A DNA stretch of 64,000 nucleotides. Origin: Ramazzottius varieornatus (lineage: Eukaryota > Tardigrada > Eutardigrada > Parachela > Ramazzottiidae). The stretch lies in NCBI GenBank assembly GCA_001949185.1, contig BDGG01000004.1, positions 1,420,278 to 1,484,277 on the forward strand, in the 5' to 3' direction. This document shows positions 44,790 to 56,891 of this stretch, piece by piece. The notes under the pieces are model-generated. The model ran no database searches. It saw only the letters and a program-made list of their open reading frames with translations, and was not told the origin of the DNA. The number at the start of each line of letters is the position of its first letter. The first letter of the stretch is position 1. Both the position numbers and the translations under genes were made by a program.

Positions 44790-47700
44790 ATGAAAGAAGG
44801 GCAGCCAGCAGCAGCTGCCGTATCATCCTCCACAAACGGCAGTCTGACAGGAAGCCTGATGGGTGCCACCAGCAATGCCAGCCCGACATTGAACGGGCCT
44901 CTTCTTCCCCTCTCGTCTTCCGGTTCGACGACGGTCCTCTCGGCTGCCGGCGGCATTGTCAACAGTGCCAGTTACAACAGCTTACCAGGTCTGTACAAAG
45001 GCGGCGGCAACAACTCGGCCTACAACACGGGTGATCAGCAGCCCTTTCTGTCCTCCCCAGGGAAAGGCTTGCTGGGTAGTAAAAGCGATCTGTGGGACTC
45101 ACTTTCACACGGCCGTGACGATGGGAAGCTTCCGTCAGCTACGGAGAACATACCCTTAGTGTATGAGCCAAAGAGACCCAATGAGATATCGGATCTGTTG
45201 GCTGATCCGTTAGGTCAGACCGTCAGCGGTAAGCGCGGCGGTCAAGAAGGTCTGAAAATCAAGATTAATCGTAAGAACAACGCAAGTCGTAATCAGGCGG
45301 ATGCGCAGCCTAATCAAGCGGCAAAGCCAAAGGCCAATCGAAAAAACACAAAGACTAATGGTGCAAGTACCACCGCTGATGCGTCGATGACAAGCACCGA
45401 GTCAGCCACGACGCCCAGTGCCGAGGATAATAAGGATGACAGCCTAACTGGAGCGAAGAAAGGCCGCAAGCGCAATTCGGAACGCAAAGAGAAGGGAGCA
45501 CCAAGAGGCCGGGGGAAAGCGCCACAAGCGCAGAATGGCGATAATGACAAGTCAGCAAGTCAAGAGCGACCCACCAAGAAAAGCAAGGTAAGGAGGAAGT
45601 TATACCAGTTTCTCTTCTGTGATCTGTATTGCGGACTTCGAGCAACACATACACAAATATAAATATCAAAAAAGAAATGCACGCACACTGAATAACATTG
45701 CAATATATTCTTGGGACGTGGGAAAACGAGTTGAACTTGTTCCTTATCTCAAGTGGCGCATGTTTCCACTGTTGCTGGCTGAAAGTGTGCGCTTCTTCTG
45801 AAAACAATCTGGTTCAAATGATTTGCCCACGTCCGATTCAGCGTAAGTTGATTGTGAAATTGAATGGGATGATATTCTAAGAATGAGATTGGAAAACCAT
45901 GTAGAATTATATAAATTAAAATATTTATCTTCTTATTACTTTGTGGTTGTCTGGAAAGTTGTTTATGGCTAATTCGTATTTTTTCCCCGTTGTGTAGCTG
46001 GATGCAGCTTATCGTCGAGAGCAGGCCACCAGCTCAAGTGCAGTGAACGCTGAGACAATGATCGAGCCGGAATATTTAGCTCCACTTGAAGCCGGCAGCA
46101 ACATTTTTCTCGAGGGTACTTATCAGGCTGAATTTACAATCCGTGATATACTCTGTAGCCCATCTTGACTGAGCTTGACGGATTAAATTGTATTATTGAT
46201 TTTTCATAGGTATTGTATGGCACGAAACATCCGGAGGCATTCTTGTTGTTAACGTGACATGGAGAGGCAAGAGTTATGTCGGTACTCTCTTGGATTCAAC
46301 CATACACGACTGCGCCCCACCAGCCACCAGGTAACATCCGAAAATGATATGCTCAGCTTCACCTTACTTGTCTTGTTTGCTTCGCACTGTCCATATAGTG
46401 AAAACTACTGTGACATTCGCCCAGTTAATCAAAACTATCTTGCATAGTTTTTTCCTGGGCGCTCTCGTTCACACTTATCCGGTATTCACAAATCGATCCG
46501 CAACGAAACTTCAGCCTTCAGACCAGCAACAGTTTTTTGAAGTAACATTCAATGACGTCGTTTTGTAGACTAGTATGCTTCAAGTACGCTCGGTAGGCTG
46601 CTGAGTGTGCGGGCGACATTTATGCTAACAGGGCATTTTTCTGAGCATGTAGGATGTCACTTGGTCACGTCTTATTATGTGTACGTTCCTTTTCGAACCT
46701 CTATTTGGAAAAACCACTTCAAAAACTGAGAGAAAACAGTCCAGACTCCAAACGTTTTCTTCCTGGGGTGAAAACGGCCCGTTTCAGACGGCATTCAGAA
46801 TTTTAGGGTTGAGCTGGCCGATTTCTGTCCTTGGCTAATTGCACTTTATTTTACATGGTATTTCACCTCGATTTACATTGTGTTGATTGTACATCTGAAT
46901 AGTTCGTAATCACAGCGCTGCAGTTGCCATACCTCACTGGCGATGTTTCGTTTCCGCCGCAAGTCGTTTTAGATATGAACCTATCAATGGCCGATGATAT
47001 CATTCCTTTTGACCAACTAGTTCTCCATTCTGCAGAATCTGTGATTCCCCGCCGAGTGATATCGATGTGACGAATCGGTCTCCGACCAAAGAGCGCTCGC
47101 AAAAGCGTGGTCGAGGAGGTGCGACCGTCCTGTCCGAAGGCGAAGTGCACGCGCCGCTGGCTCTCCGCTGTGGTAAGCGCCGTGGTGCCAACTTCCAAAC
47201 TCCTGCCAGTCCAGCACGCTCGGACACCGCCACCTCAACCAAGAATGGTCGTCGTGGTCGTGGATCAACCAGCAGTGCCCGCTCTCAGAGAACCTCGGAA
47301 GAAACCGTTCCCGAACTGCCTTCCCCCACTGATGAGGTAAAAGCGAACCAAATGGGAGCTCGTAGAACGAGGTCGGCATGATTGTTCTCTCAAGCGGCGC
47401 ACGCTCTCAGTTTTTTCGGCCAGATGAGTGCGCCACTTGGAAAAACGTTCTTGTTGGGTTTATTTGTCTAGGTCCCTGGTTAATGATAGGTTCAACACTG
47501 TTCAAACTTAAGTGTAAATAAACAAATTTGATTTGAAGATCAAACCGAAGCGTGGTCGCCGTCCAACAAGCGGACCAGCAACGCCGACCAGCGCTGGTGT
47601 CCCCGAGCCAACAACCCCCTCATTCCCGAAAGCTACTTCCGAGCCCGTGGCTTGTACCGTCCGTAACTGCGAAAAGAAGTTTGGTAACGCTGAGGGATTG

Positions 47701-49825
47701 CGCTTTCACCTGCAAGCACAACATGGTCTTCAGAGCCTACCGTCTTTCGATGAAGAGAAGAGTACAGATTCTCAGTCTGATACGAAGGAGGACCTGAACT
47801 CGAGTACTGACTCCATTGCATCTCCTAAAGCCACTATGACCTCAGCTCTTTCAGTTCTTCCGTTATCTAACGTTTCCGAAGCACCACAGAGCAAGCCGGA
47901 GACTCTTCCCGCACCCACTCATCATTTCCCAGCTGCGAGGCCGGAGGACCTCATCGTACCAGGAACACACTCGCGAGCAGTCGACATGGAGGAAAGCGTC
48001 AATGCTGAGGAGGAAAGCAAACGCAGTAAGCAGAGGCGGAAACAACCAAATCCTGTCTCGTCACAGCACAAGAAGACTGTTGACTCTAACGGAGAGACGA
48101 CAAGTAGAGCAACTTCCAAAGAACCCTCCGCTAGGGCAGAAGGTGGGTTTTTTTCTCCGTAAAAAAGTAGGTCTGCCGCACTATCAAAATTTCTTGCTAA
48201 CGGTTATTTTGTCTCGTAGGGCCTTTGGTGACTTCTTCTCCAGTACATGCGGCCCAATCCAATCAAGATGCCGTAATGGGACAACGTGGACCTGGGGAGA
48301 AGACGTTGGTTCCACAGGACCTGTCGAGGAGTGCCAAAGACAATGCAGCGCCGAAGCCGGAAAGCTCTTTCCGTGGCCCTTTGCTGGACCCTCTTCCTCG
48401 CCCGCTCGATGCTACCGGTCCACTGGACCTGAAGATCGCTTCTCCGCTATCGAACAGAGTGAGTTCTGTGGACCAGTACACATCCTCTCCGTTAGCCGAC
48501 AGCTCGAAGATGACCACTGCACCCTCAGAAGGTCGAACCAGTCCAGCCTACTCGGATATTTCCGATGATGAGACGGCGGAACCGAAGAAAGATCTGCCGC
48601 CTGTCGACAAGGCCGCATCTAATTTTCCGTTCGTTGGACTTCTCGCTCCTCTCACTATGATGGCACCCATGCTAAACGTCGATCGCAATGGTACGGCGAT
48701 ATTCGTAATTTCACTTCGATGGGATCTGCAGTTTAATACTCGCTTGACTTTTGTAGGTAGTCCAGCTGAGCAAGCCAAAGCGATGATGCCCATGTCTGCA
48801 TTCCCAGGCTTCATGTATCCAGCAGCTGGGAGACCCAGCGAGACCTTCTCTCCCACCTTCAGTACCTTATCGCAGTCTCCGCAACCGAGACCCAGCGATA
48901 GTGTCGACTCGAAGCCATCCAGCAGTCCGTCACCGCTGTACAGTTCGAAGTCCTCGTCTCGTTCCAAAGAGACTGACAAGTCCGACGGGAAAGGCCGCAG
49001 TCCACTGGCGAGAGACCCCTCAGCGAAGAATGACGTCAAGTCCGAGCCGGGAAAGTCGAAAGATGAATCTTCTCGGAAGAGCACTCCAGAACATGATACG
49101 AAGCCGCTCGTGAATGGGACGGATCGACCACAAGCATACCCTGCTCCTCCAGCCTACATGATGAATGGCGCGTACCGGAACAACGCTGCACAGTCCTTCC
49201 CGATGCCGATGAGTTTCATGAACGGCCAGAGAGGACCGCCGATGTTCAACCCGACTCCCGAACAGATCATGAGCATGAGCATGTTTGCTTTCAATGGGCG
49301 CTCACCGGTCGGTCTTCCACCGGGCTTACCGCAGGCACTGCCCACTCAAGAGCCTAATGTGATGGACATGATGCAACAGGTATAATAACGGGTTTTTATG
49401 CACCACACTAGTCAGCTAACTCACTGATAATTTTCATTTTGTAGAGAATGTATCCATCATCCGCAGTGCAAAATCCGCATAAGATTCATGAGCTGGAGAA
49501 GAGCAGTAAAGCTACTGGGTCATCGTCGTCGGACAAGAAGCCATCCGCTTCTCCTGTCACTCGCAAAAGCGAGTCTTCCACAAAGAGCTTTCCTAGTTCT
49601 TCAGACAGCCACCGACAAAGAAATGGCTCTTCCATGCTGAATGGCTCTCCACTTCCTTCTCAGATGATTGGTTCTCCGCCTGTCGACCCTTGTAAGCACT
49701 TCAATCCATTTCTTGTAAACTACAGGCTGTACCTCCATTATTACGAGTAGTGCTACTAATTATTTTCTTTCTCAGTTAATCTGTTTCCCGGGCAGTATCC
49801 TCCGCCCATCAGTCTGCCTCAGTAA
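44790..49825 (+). CDS. sbb: Scribbler/brakeless homologue (ZNF608/ZNF609 family transcriptional regulator), 9 exons
   Basis: Exons: 44790-45587, 45998-46115, 46210-46330, 47036-47336, 47539-48142, 48220-48690, 48757-49379, 49445-49691 and 49776-49825, about 1110 residues. The diagnostic family block spans exons 2-4: [40 protein letters not shown] and [12 protein letters not shown] single C2H2 finger follows ([20 protein letters not shown], then QAQH). The C-terminal [19 protein letters not shown] is also family-typical, and the protein ends in [16 protein letters not shown]. The rest is long, Ser/Pro/Lys-rich and presumably disordered. Family members regulate transcription and neural development. 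A missing upstream exon could add an N-terminus. Introns 1 and 4 each carry a MITE of the same family, and intron 3 carries copy B of a dispersed repeat. Confidence 0.82.
45712..45834. repeat. Palindromic MITE family, copy 6 (scribbler-like intron 1)
   Basis: TGGGACGTGGGAAAACGAGTTGAAC…CTCAAGTGGCGCATG on the left, GTGTGCGCTTCTTCTG…TCTGGTTCAAATGATTTGCCCACGTCC on the right. This is one of the most complete copies, ends included. Confidence 0.85.
46620..46674. repeat. Dispersed repeat, copy B (scribbler-like intron 3)
   Basis: Shares TTATGCTAACAGGGCATTT, TCTGAGCATGTAG and TCACGTCTTATT with copy A at 34959-35017, with flanking similarity on the left side. Confidence 0.7.
47385..47470. repeat. Palindromic MITE family, copy 7 (scribbler-like intron 4)
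   Basis: The inner arms are nearly perfect: TCTCAAGTGGCGCACGCTCTCAG … GAGTGCGCCACTTGGAAAAACG. The outer arms are eroded, so the limits are approximate. Confidence 0.75.
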
Positions 49826-50441
49826 CCACATTGGACACGCCCGATGAACGAAAGGCTTCGCTCAAGGGTCTTCCGCAACATTTCCGGTGGTTACTACTGA
49901 AGTTAAACATGTTGGAAATTCGAAGACACAAGACGTTCACTTTCCGTCGTTGTTTGATAGTTGAACCTTCCTAATTGTAGACCCTTTCCCTCCGAAAAGA
50001 TATATTGTCATTTCCCATTTGCCGATATTATCTACTTGATGCAAGGGCGGACTGTCCTTTTTCATTGTGTTCGACTACGTGATACTTTCAGACCAAACCA
50101 AATAACTTTTGTTGTTTTAGTCGGCTTCAGCTTTTGCCTGTATGTTGTTGACTTTATGCTTTTAACTGAATATTTACTAGGTCGGCCAAAATAGCTATCA
50201 TAAAATGGACTAGTAGAATACACGGCACTTGGGCATAAATTAGTTTGTCAGGAAAAAAGGTGGTATTTGCAGTCTAATCAACAAAGAATAATAGAGTCGT
50301 ACGGATGAAAAGTCTGCGACCGTATAACTATCAAAAGAGGGAAGGAGAGGTTTAGAGGGGTCAAAACTCAAGCAAAGTTCTGTCTGGTACTTTGAGATTA
50401 AAAACCGTCATTCCGCAAGAATATATCACAATGAAAAGAGC
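49826..50441. other. Convergent 3' region of scribbler-like gene and SAR1
   Basis: 3' UTRs of two convergent genes with no recognisable gene between them. It is AT-rich. Confidence 0.5.
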
Positions 50442-51484
50442 TTAATCCAGATACTGTGCCAACCACCGGAAACCCTCGCCGTAACCCTGACGCTGCAACA
50501 GACTGCACATGAAGAGCTCCATTGGCCGGCCACGCAGTTCCGACTTCTGAACGTTTCCCTAACACAACAAACAGGGCCTTGAGTGATGTGCTCATAATAG
50601 GACTTGTAGGGAGGTTAACATAATAGGGAGGTCTTCGAGATGACATGACATTGTAGATTATGTTTACCTTTCCCGTAGTTTGTCCGTGAAGTCCCAAATA
50701 AGCTCGAAGCTCGTCTTCCGAACACGCGCCAGGCCGGTCAATCTTGTTTCCCAAAACAAGTACGGGGCAGTTGCTGATCTGTTCGTCGGTTAGCAAGCTC
50801 TGTAACGAACAGCCATGATTACGACATGCAAAAGCAACGTAATCAGCACGCGAACAGATAATTTGAATATCATTGTGACATACATCTAGTTCAGCTTTGG
50901 ACTCTGCCAGGCGATTCCGATCGAAGGCATCGACGATAAAAACTATGGCGTCCACGGCTGGAAAGTAGTCCTTCCATACGCGTCGAGCTTGAGTGTGCCC
51001 GCCAAGATCGAAAGCTGTGAACTTGATGTTACCCATAGTTAGCTCTTCAGATGCTGTAACGAAGAAAAATGAACAATCAGCTGGGCTCAAACCCAGCACT
51101 CTAAGTCTCTACAGTATCTTTTAAACACCATTACATAAACAGTGCTACGTTTCCCAACCCTACGAGGGATTCACAAAACGATCTGGACAGTAATCAACCA
51201 AACTTACTTGGATGTAGAGTAGGAACATGTTGAGCCATCTTGTCGTCTTTCAGCATGTGCATCAGTGTCGTCTTGCCAGCATTGTCCAGCCCCAGAAAGA
51301 CCAGTTTTCCCGACTTTTTGTACAAGCCTACGACAGAAACGTTCAGTACAGACGTTCTGACAGACATCCCATTATGCTGTTTTAGTATCTCGTACATCAC
51401 CAACACCACAGAGTATGAAGTTCCATGGATGTCTTACTTACCGAGGTAGTTCAGCATGCCCGTAAACCAATCCCAAAGCCACAT
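50442..51484 (-). CDS. SAR1: SAR1 small GTPase (COPII coat assembly), 5 exons
   Basis: Minus-strand exons: 51484-51442, 51327-51208, 51053-50884, 50799-50668 and 50558-50442, giving 193 residues, the usual family size. It has the amphipathic N-terminus [15 protein letters not shown] that inserts in the ER membrane, the P-loop GLDNAGKTT, switch I HPTSEEL, DLGGH (switch II, with the family's His in place of the Ras Gln), NKID for guanine recognition, and the C-terminus [25 protein letters not shown]1-GTP recruits Sec23/24 and Sec13/31 to build COPII vesicles at ER exit sites. It lies downstream of USO1 on the same strand. Which vertebrate paralogue (A or B) is closer cannot be told. Confidence 0.96.
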
Positions 51485-52776
51485 CTTCGCACAGTAGGTG
51501 AAACTCCGCTTGTCAAGAAGTATCACAGGTCTCTTTGAGACGATCTAGAAGTTAGTGTACAGATTCGAAGTCTTCGATGATGAGAATTTGACTTTTTCTT
51601 TTAAGAGAACGAAGAACGGAAGAAGTGTGACTTCCAACGTGGAGGCAAGCTGTCATGTCATCGGACAAAGTTATCACATAGAAACGTACCTCAGGGTACC
51701 ACCTGCCAGCCTTTGCGTAACGTCAGCTGGAACTCCCTCCTAGAAACGAATGGTCAGCAGTACGGTGCAAATTCACCTAGCCGTACGGTGCGAAGCGGCG
51801 CACCGCCCTTCACCCAGAATGACACACCTATGGCTTACAGTAGTACTACATGACATGACTTCCGGACGATGTCCATTCCCCAGTGTCCAGCAGCCAGACG
51901 ACTTAACTTAACCCGGCCAATGCAGTCAGCATGGAACGTCCCAAACTTTACTGAATTATGTCTGTTAGCCGTATTCTCCACGCGGACCGGCGGAAGACAC
52001 AGTTTCTGTTGGTGCCCGTTGATGACCGTGGGGTTGGTCTTAGAAGTTTGAACGCTCAGAAAGCTATGCAAATATCCCGATAGAAAAGATCAACGAGTTT
52101 CACGATGACTGTCTGGAGTGTGTTGTGTCCGTCTATTGTCAGCGCTGCAGCATTTGGTAAATGGCGCAAGGATCTGCAGGAACCCCACGTGCATTTTTTC
52201 TGCATGCCGTGCGGCGTGACCTTCGTCTTACGAAACGCTATACATTCAGTATCCTATAATTATGTGTCCTCGTATATACCTGCCATATACCTGCCAGTAA
52301 CCAGCTACCAGCAGCCACAAGGAACAATCAGAAACCAGAGAGTCCTTGGCTTTGAAACAGACTACATACGGTTTTGATGTCAAGAGCGCTGGACAGGTTC
52401 TGCAGTTTTGCATCTTTCAAATTTTTCCTTCTGTCTCTTCCGTAGCTGTATGGTCCACCGACTCCTCATCCGTTGTGCATTTCTCGATCGAATGGCACCA
52501 ACAACTCCCCCATTTTCGTAACAAAATGAACGACTCATGTCCAAATCATTTTCCTCGGCCCACAGTGCCTAGACTTTTCGTACTACCACAGCGCACCGCT
52601 TGATATCTAACTACCGCACTACTGTATATGACTACCACAAAAATATTCTGTAAAAACATCGAAGTAAATCGGAAAAGCTCCATAATAAATAACGAACTCA
52701 CGTGCACAATCTTCGCTCTACAAAGCTCTGGCTCTTTTTCCCCAAGAAAACGTCGTTCGACTACTTCGTTGACCCA
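51485..52776. other. Gap between USO1 3' end and SAR1 start
   Basis: Contains the USO1 3' UTR and the SAR1 promoter (both minus strand). A tandem atacctgcc occurs at about 52277-52294. Short open frames here have no support. Confidence 0.45.
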
Positions 52777-55700
52777 TCAAGCTTCGTCATCGCTCACCTG
52801 TAGAAAAATTATCAAGAATGATCGAACGATCAGCATTCTTCCGACTTCCGCTCACAAGGAATTCTTACCGGCTCTCCCAAGCGTCTCAGACGCTCGCGAT
52901 AGTCTTTCATCTTCTGGTCACTGTCTGTCACGAGTTCAAGTAAATCAGCCTGTTCCATATTTAGATCGGAGTACTTGGTTCTGAGTTGCTCGAGTTCTTC
53001 TTCGAGTTCCCGCGTCTTCTGTTGGGCTTCCTGAAAAGTATCATAGCAGGATATTTGGCAAAAACCTGGCAAGATGCCACCAATCTGGACAAATCACTTA
53101 CACTTCGAGTCATCGAGAGAAGTTCATCGGCCGTCACTTCCTTCTGAGTGAACTGGTCCTTCAACGTCACCAGTTCATCTTTCAGCCGGTCTGCTTCCGC
53201 TTGCCAACTGAAAAGCAATGAGTCCAGATGCTCTGTCCTGGCCTGAAGTTCGGTCTTCTCCAGTATGAGCCCCGAACTTGGGTCGCCACCGTCCTTTTGC
53301 TGTTCGAAATACTGGTAGTACGAGGTAATCTGGTTCTGTTGCTGAAGAGTCAGCGTCCTCAAATGTTCAAGTTCAGGCATGAGAGCTTGATACTGCTCGA
53401 TCGTCTGCTGCATTTGACTTGTAGTGGCAGTGAGGTGTTGCACCTGTTGCTCCAACCTTGCGTCACCTTCGTGTTTGGTGTTTGAACGTAAGTCGTACTT
53501 TTCTCTCTGTAATGTCTCAATTTCTTGATCTCGGATATGTATCTCACTTGTCAAAAGTTCTACTCGTCTAGAGAGGTTCTCTATCTGTTGTGCAGACTGG
53601 CTGTGGAGATAATGTGCTTGTTTGAGCTGAGCTTCCAACTCAGCGATTCGGTTGTCTTTGCTCAACAGTTCCGAGCGCTGTTGGTTGAACACTTCCGGGT
53701 CCGACGCCATGTGCTCTTCTTGAGATTCGTCGATAGCCCGGCAGATTTTGCCTTCTGCTGCTCTGTAGAACTTGATGAAGTCGTAGTCTAGTGAGAGATC
53801 GGCGAATGACTTGACAGCCGGATCAGGTCGCTGCGATGCGAGGAGGAAGTTTTCCAGGCGGGTTATCTGGACTATCTTCTCGCGGAATGTTTCAGCTCCA
53901 ACGCGATTCCGCACCAACTCCACCATCTCGGTCCTATAAAACGACAAGGTGTGACATCAACCATGTTCAGAGAGAATGTCTGTGACTACCTCGCTGCCCA
54001 CTACGTTATCATCGTCGTTATGTACCAACTTTGAATTTTACCTCGTTTCCGGCTTCCGGTCATACCGTATGCAAACCCCGAGTAGGAAAGCGCATAGGCC
54101 TTGGAAAAGCTTCTGTGAAGACTCGAGCGGAGTATCGACGATCTGCGTCAAGAGCTGGAAAGAGCCGCAGTTAGCAGTGAAGTGGACTGATGGACTGAAG
54201 AAGGACGGGTTATCTTTTCAACAGCAAGGATAGAATGATTACCCAAAGCATGATAGACTCTATCCGCAGGAATGCCTCGACCGCATCAGGACATTCGGAT
54301 AACCACACGCAAAGCAGCTGAAGAGCGGCAATCTTGCTCTGAAGGGAAGAACCCTAAGGAAAAATTCGTCACTGGGTGAATGTGTCGTCACAGCTAATCA
54401 GAATGAAACCAGATACCTCTCGTAGTATGTGGACACACTGGTGCATCACAGTCGAGGAAGGCATGGCTGCCGACGGCATCACATTCAGGCTGACCAACAT
54501 CTTCTTGTGGTCCAGAGACTCGACAACGCAGTGCATAAATCCTATTTCAGAGCACCACTGGTTGAGGTTGTCCGGACTGAAGAGCGCACCACCCAGAAGT
54601 TGCCCCAGCGTGTGTGGCGAAGGATTAGTCGTATCGGGTATCACAGACTGGAGAATCGTCAACTGCATGGCGGCATTCTTATACAGGAATGATTTCAGGA
54701 CATACAACACTGCAAGCCGCAAGTCGAAAGCTTGTCTTTCGTTCAGCATGGACAGGAGCAGAATGGCCAGAGCTGGCCGAGGCGGCTTTAGCGGAGCTTC
54801 CATGGCCGAAAAGTCCTCCTGAATTTTCGAATTCCCTAAACCGAAAATTTAAATAACGCCCTAGTCCATTCGTGAAGACGAACATCAGTGGCCAGAAAAA
54901 ACTAATTACCACGGATAAGTTCAGCTACTGTGTTTAGCGCCTGCACCAACACATTGAGAGGAACACCGGGAGTCATAAGTATAGCGCACACTAAAGAAAC
55001 CAGTCCGCACTTGCTACAAGCGTCCTGGCATGTGCGAACTATCGGCGATGGTAGCAGTGGAGAGACGAGGTTCCGAACAACATTCAGCATTCGCGTGGCG
55101 TTTGTCTTGCGCTGTTCCGACCACGACGAGGTACCCAGCTTGTCCGCGGAGAACCAGTCACAGAGCTTCTGGACACATCCGTCTTCTTTGAAGAGCTTTA
55201 TGTTGCTCGTGTTGTTCTCGAGAAGGTTCGATATCACTAGAAGACAGTCTTCAACGACCACTCCGCCTTCGCTGTAACCTTCATCGCGGACGATGTCTAA
55301 GAGGATGTCGAACGCCTTGCTGAAAGCGATGATCTTCTGCAAGCTTGGCTCGTTCTTTGTTATGAATAACAGCAACAGTACGCCCTGGAAGAAAGCGTTG
55401 AAGCTTTTAAAGCTATGCAGTATCAGAATACGCTTATCACAGCAAACTGTACATCATTTCGGATAATTTCCCGGTTGTCGGTCAGAAGGTCCATAAGGTT
55501 GGATACGGCGCCGCCAACCGTAAGGAGCACGTTTTGAAAGGTCTTTGGTGAGCTGTTGGCCATGATGCACAGAAGTCGAACAGCGGGCCATCTTATCTGG
55601 AACTGGTATTCCTGCGCAGGAGAAGAGAAGCGATACGATACACACCAAACCTAAAACGTTTCGGAGGTGCTCTGAAAACTTTACTTTGACAAAATCCAGC

Positions 55701-56335
55701 AGTAGCATAAGATGCTCGCTCTTCTTCAAGAAGATCTCCGTTAGTTGTCCGCCGAGTTTTTGGGTCGAATGGTCGTCCGGAAGGCTTGTCCCATCTATTG
55801 AAACAGTGAAATCACAGCGGATAGCAAGTAACATCCTTTTTGAAGTTCACACATAGGTATTGCAGGTAGTAACCTCGGCCCGGAATGCTGTCGGAGTCGG
55901 ACATGATGATGCATAATATGTCTAGGATGGTAGCAACGATGTCCTGATCCGATCTATCTTGCTCTAGGATCTGCAACAGGATAGCCATCCCATGTGCCGC
56001 GATGTGTACACGGTTTTCCTATCGAGCAAAAACGTATGTATAAGTCGGGAACCGATGACTAGAGAACCAACTGGACAAAAACAACCCACGCACTGCTTGA
56101 GTACCTTTGCGACATCTTTAAGCTGCCGTAATCCATCGCGTCTGTCGGCGACCAACGTGACCGATTCCAGGCGATGCAGTAATCTGTCGATCTACAAAAA
56201 GAGAATCACCGTAAAGTGACAGGAGAAGACTGGGGGCTGTACGTAACTGAACTTTACACATACCGTGTCTGCTCCACTACTGCTGGGACCGTCACCGTCG
56301 GTCTTCCCCGCGAACGCTCGGAACAAGAAACTCAT
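52777..56335 (-). CDS. USO1: General vesicular transport factor p115 (USO1), 12 exons
   Basis: Minus-strand exons: 56335-56264, 56191-56105, 56018-55874, 55794-55685, 55611-55453, 55384-54910, 54835-54417, 54353-54243, 54154-54042, 53933-53102, 53030-52869 and 52797-52777, about 901 residues (human 962). The N-terminal armadillo-like head is seen in DRRDGLRQLKDVAK, QLTEIFLKKSEHLMLLLDFV, LQKIIAFSKAFDILLDIVRD, VVVEDCLLVISNLLENN and PPRPALAILLLSMLNERQAF. From residue ~575 the protein is a long coiled coil. It ends with RLRRLGEPVSDDEA, the acidic tail that in p115 contacts GM130 and giantin. p115 is the Rab1 effector that tethers COPII vesicles to the Golgi. The last coding exon has only 21 bases. 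The acidic tail is much shorter than in vertebrates. Confidence 0.93.
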
Positions 56336-56647
56336 TTCCGTATGATCGGAATTCCTTCTCAGCACATCGATACAGTCATCCAGCTCCGGTATACAGCATA
56401 ACTGTCATAAGCTTTAAAAGTAGAAGATGATGATCCCAAAGAAGTCCAAAGAACTGACAACTCGACAAACCAGCTGATTAGCGTGTTCAGCGCCAGGTGT
56501 TGTGCTTTTGCTCGTGATGACGCAAACGGCGCAGTCTGATATCAATCAATCAACCACTCATGCACATAGGTACGAAATCAATGGGGTTTGAATCAATTTG
56601 CACCGTTCGAACAATATATCTGAAAGAATGTGACCTGTCCATTAATA
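56336..56647. other. USO1 upstream flank
   Basis: Probable USO1 promoter between its start codon and the left end of the Harbinger element. No other feature seen. Confidence 0.4.
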
Positions 56648-56891
56648 GACATCTTGCGTTTTGCGCAGAAGAATTTAACAAACGCTCACTAAGGATTTTT
56701 GAAAATCCTAGTTCAAAAATCCCTTCGCTGAAGCCTTTCAGAGGTTGCGGAATGCGCGGCCAAATGACCGACAAACGAGCTGCAAAGCTACTATAAGAAT
56801 TTAAGATTCAGCACACAACAAAGAAACTCGTGCCGTTATTCTGTTTCTGTTGCTCGTTTCGTATTCTAGATCTTGCTTTGTGTTTTTCGAT

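Noticed and set aside
48548-49084. 178-codon minus-strand frame
   Set aside because: Antisense to scribbler-like exons 6-7; long because of Ser/Pro codon bias on the sense strand.
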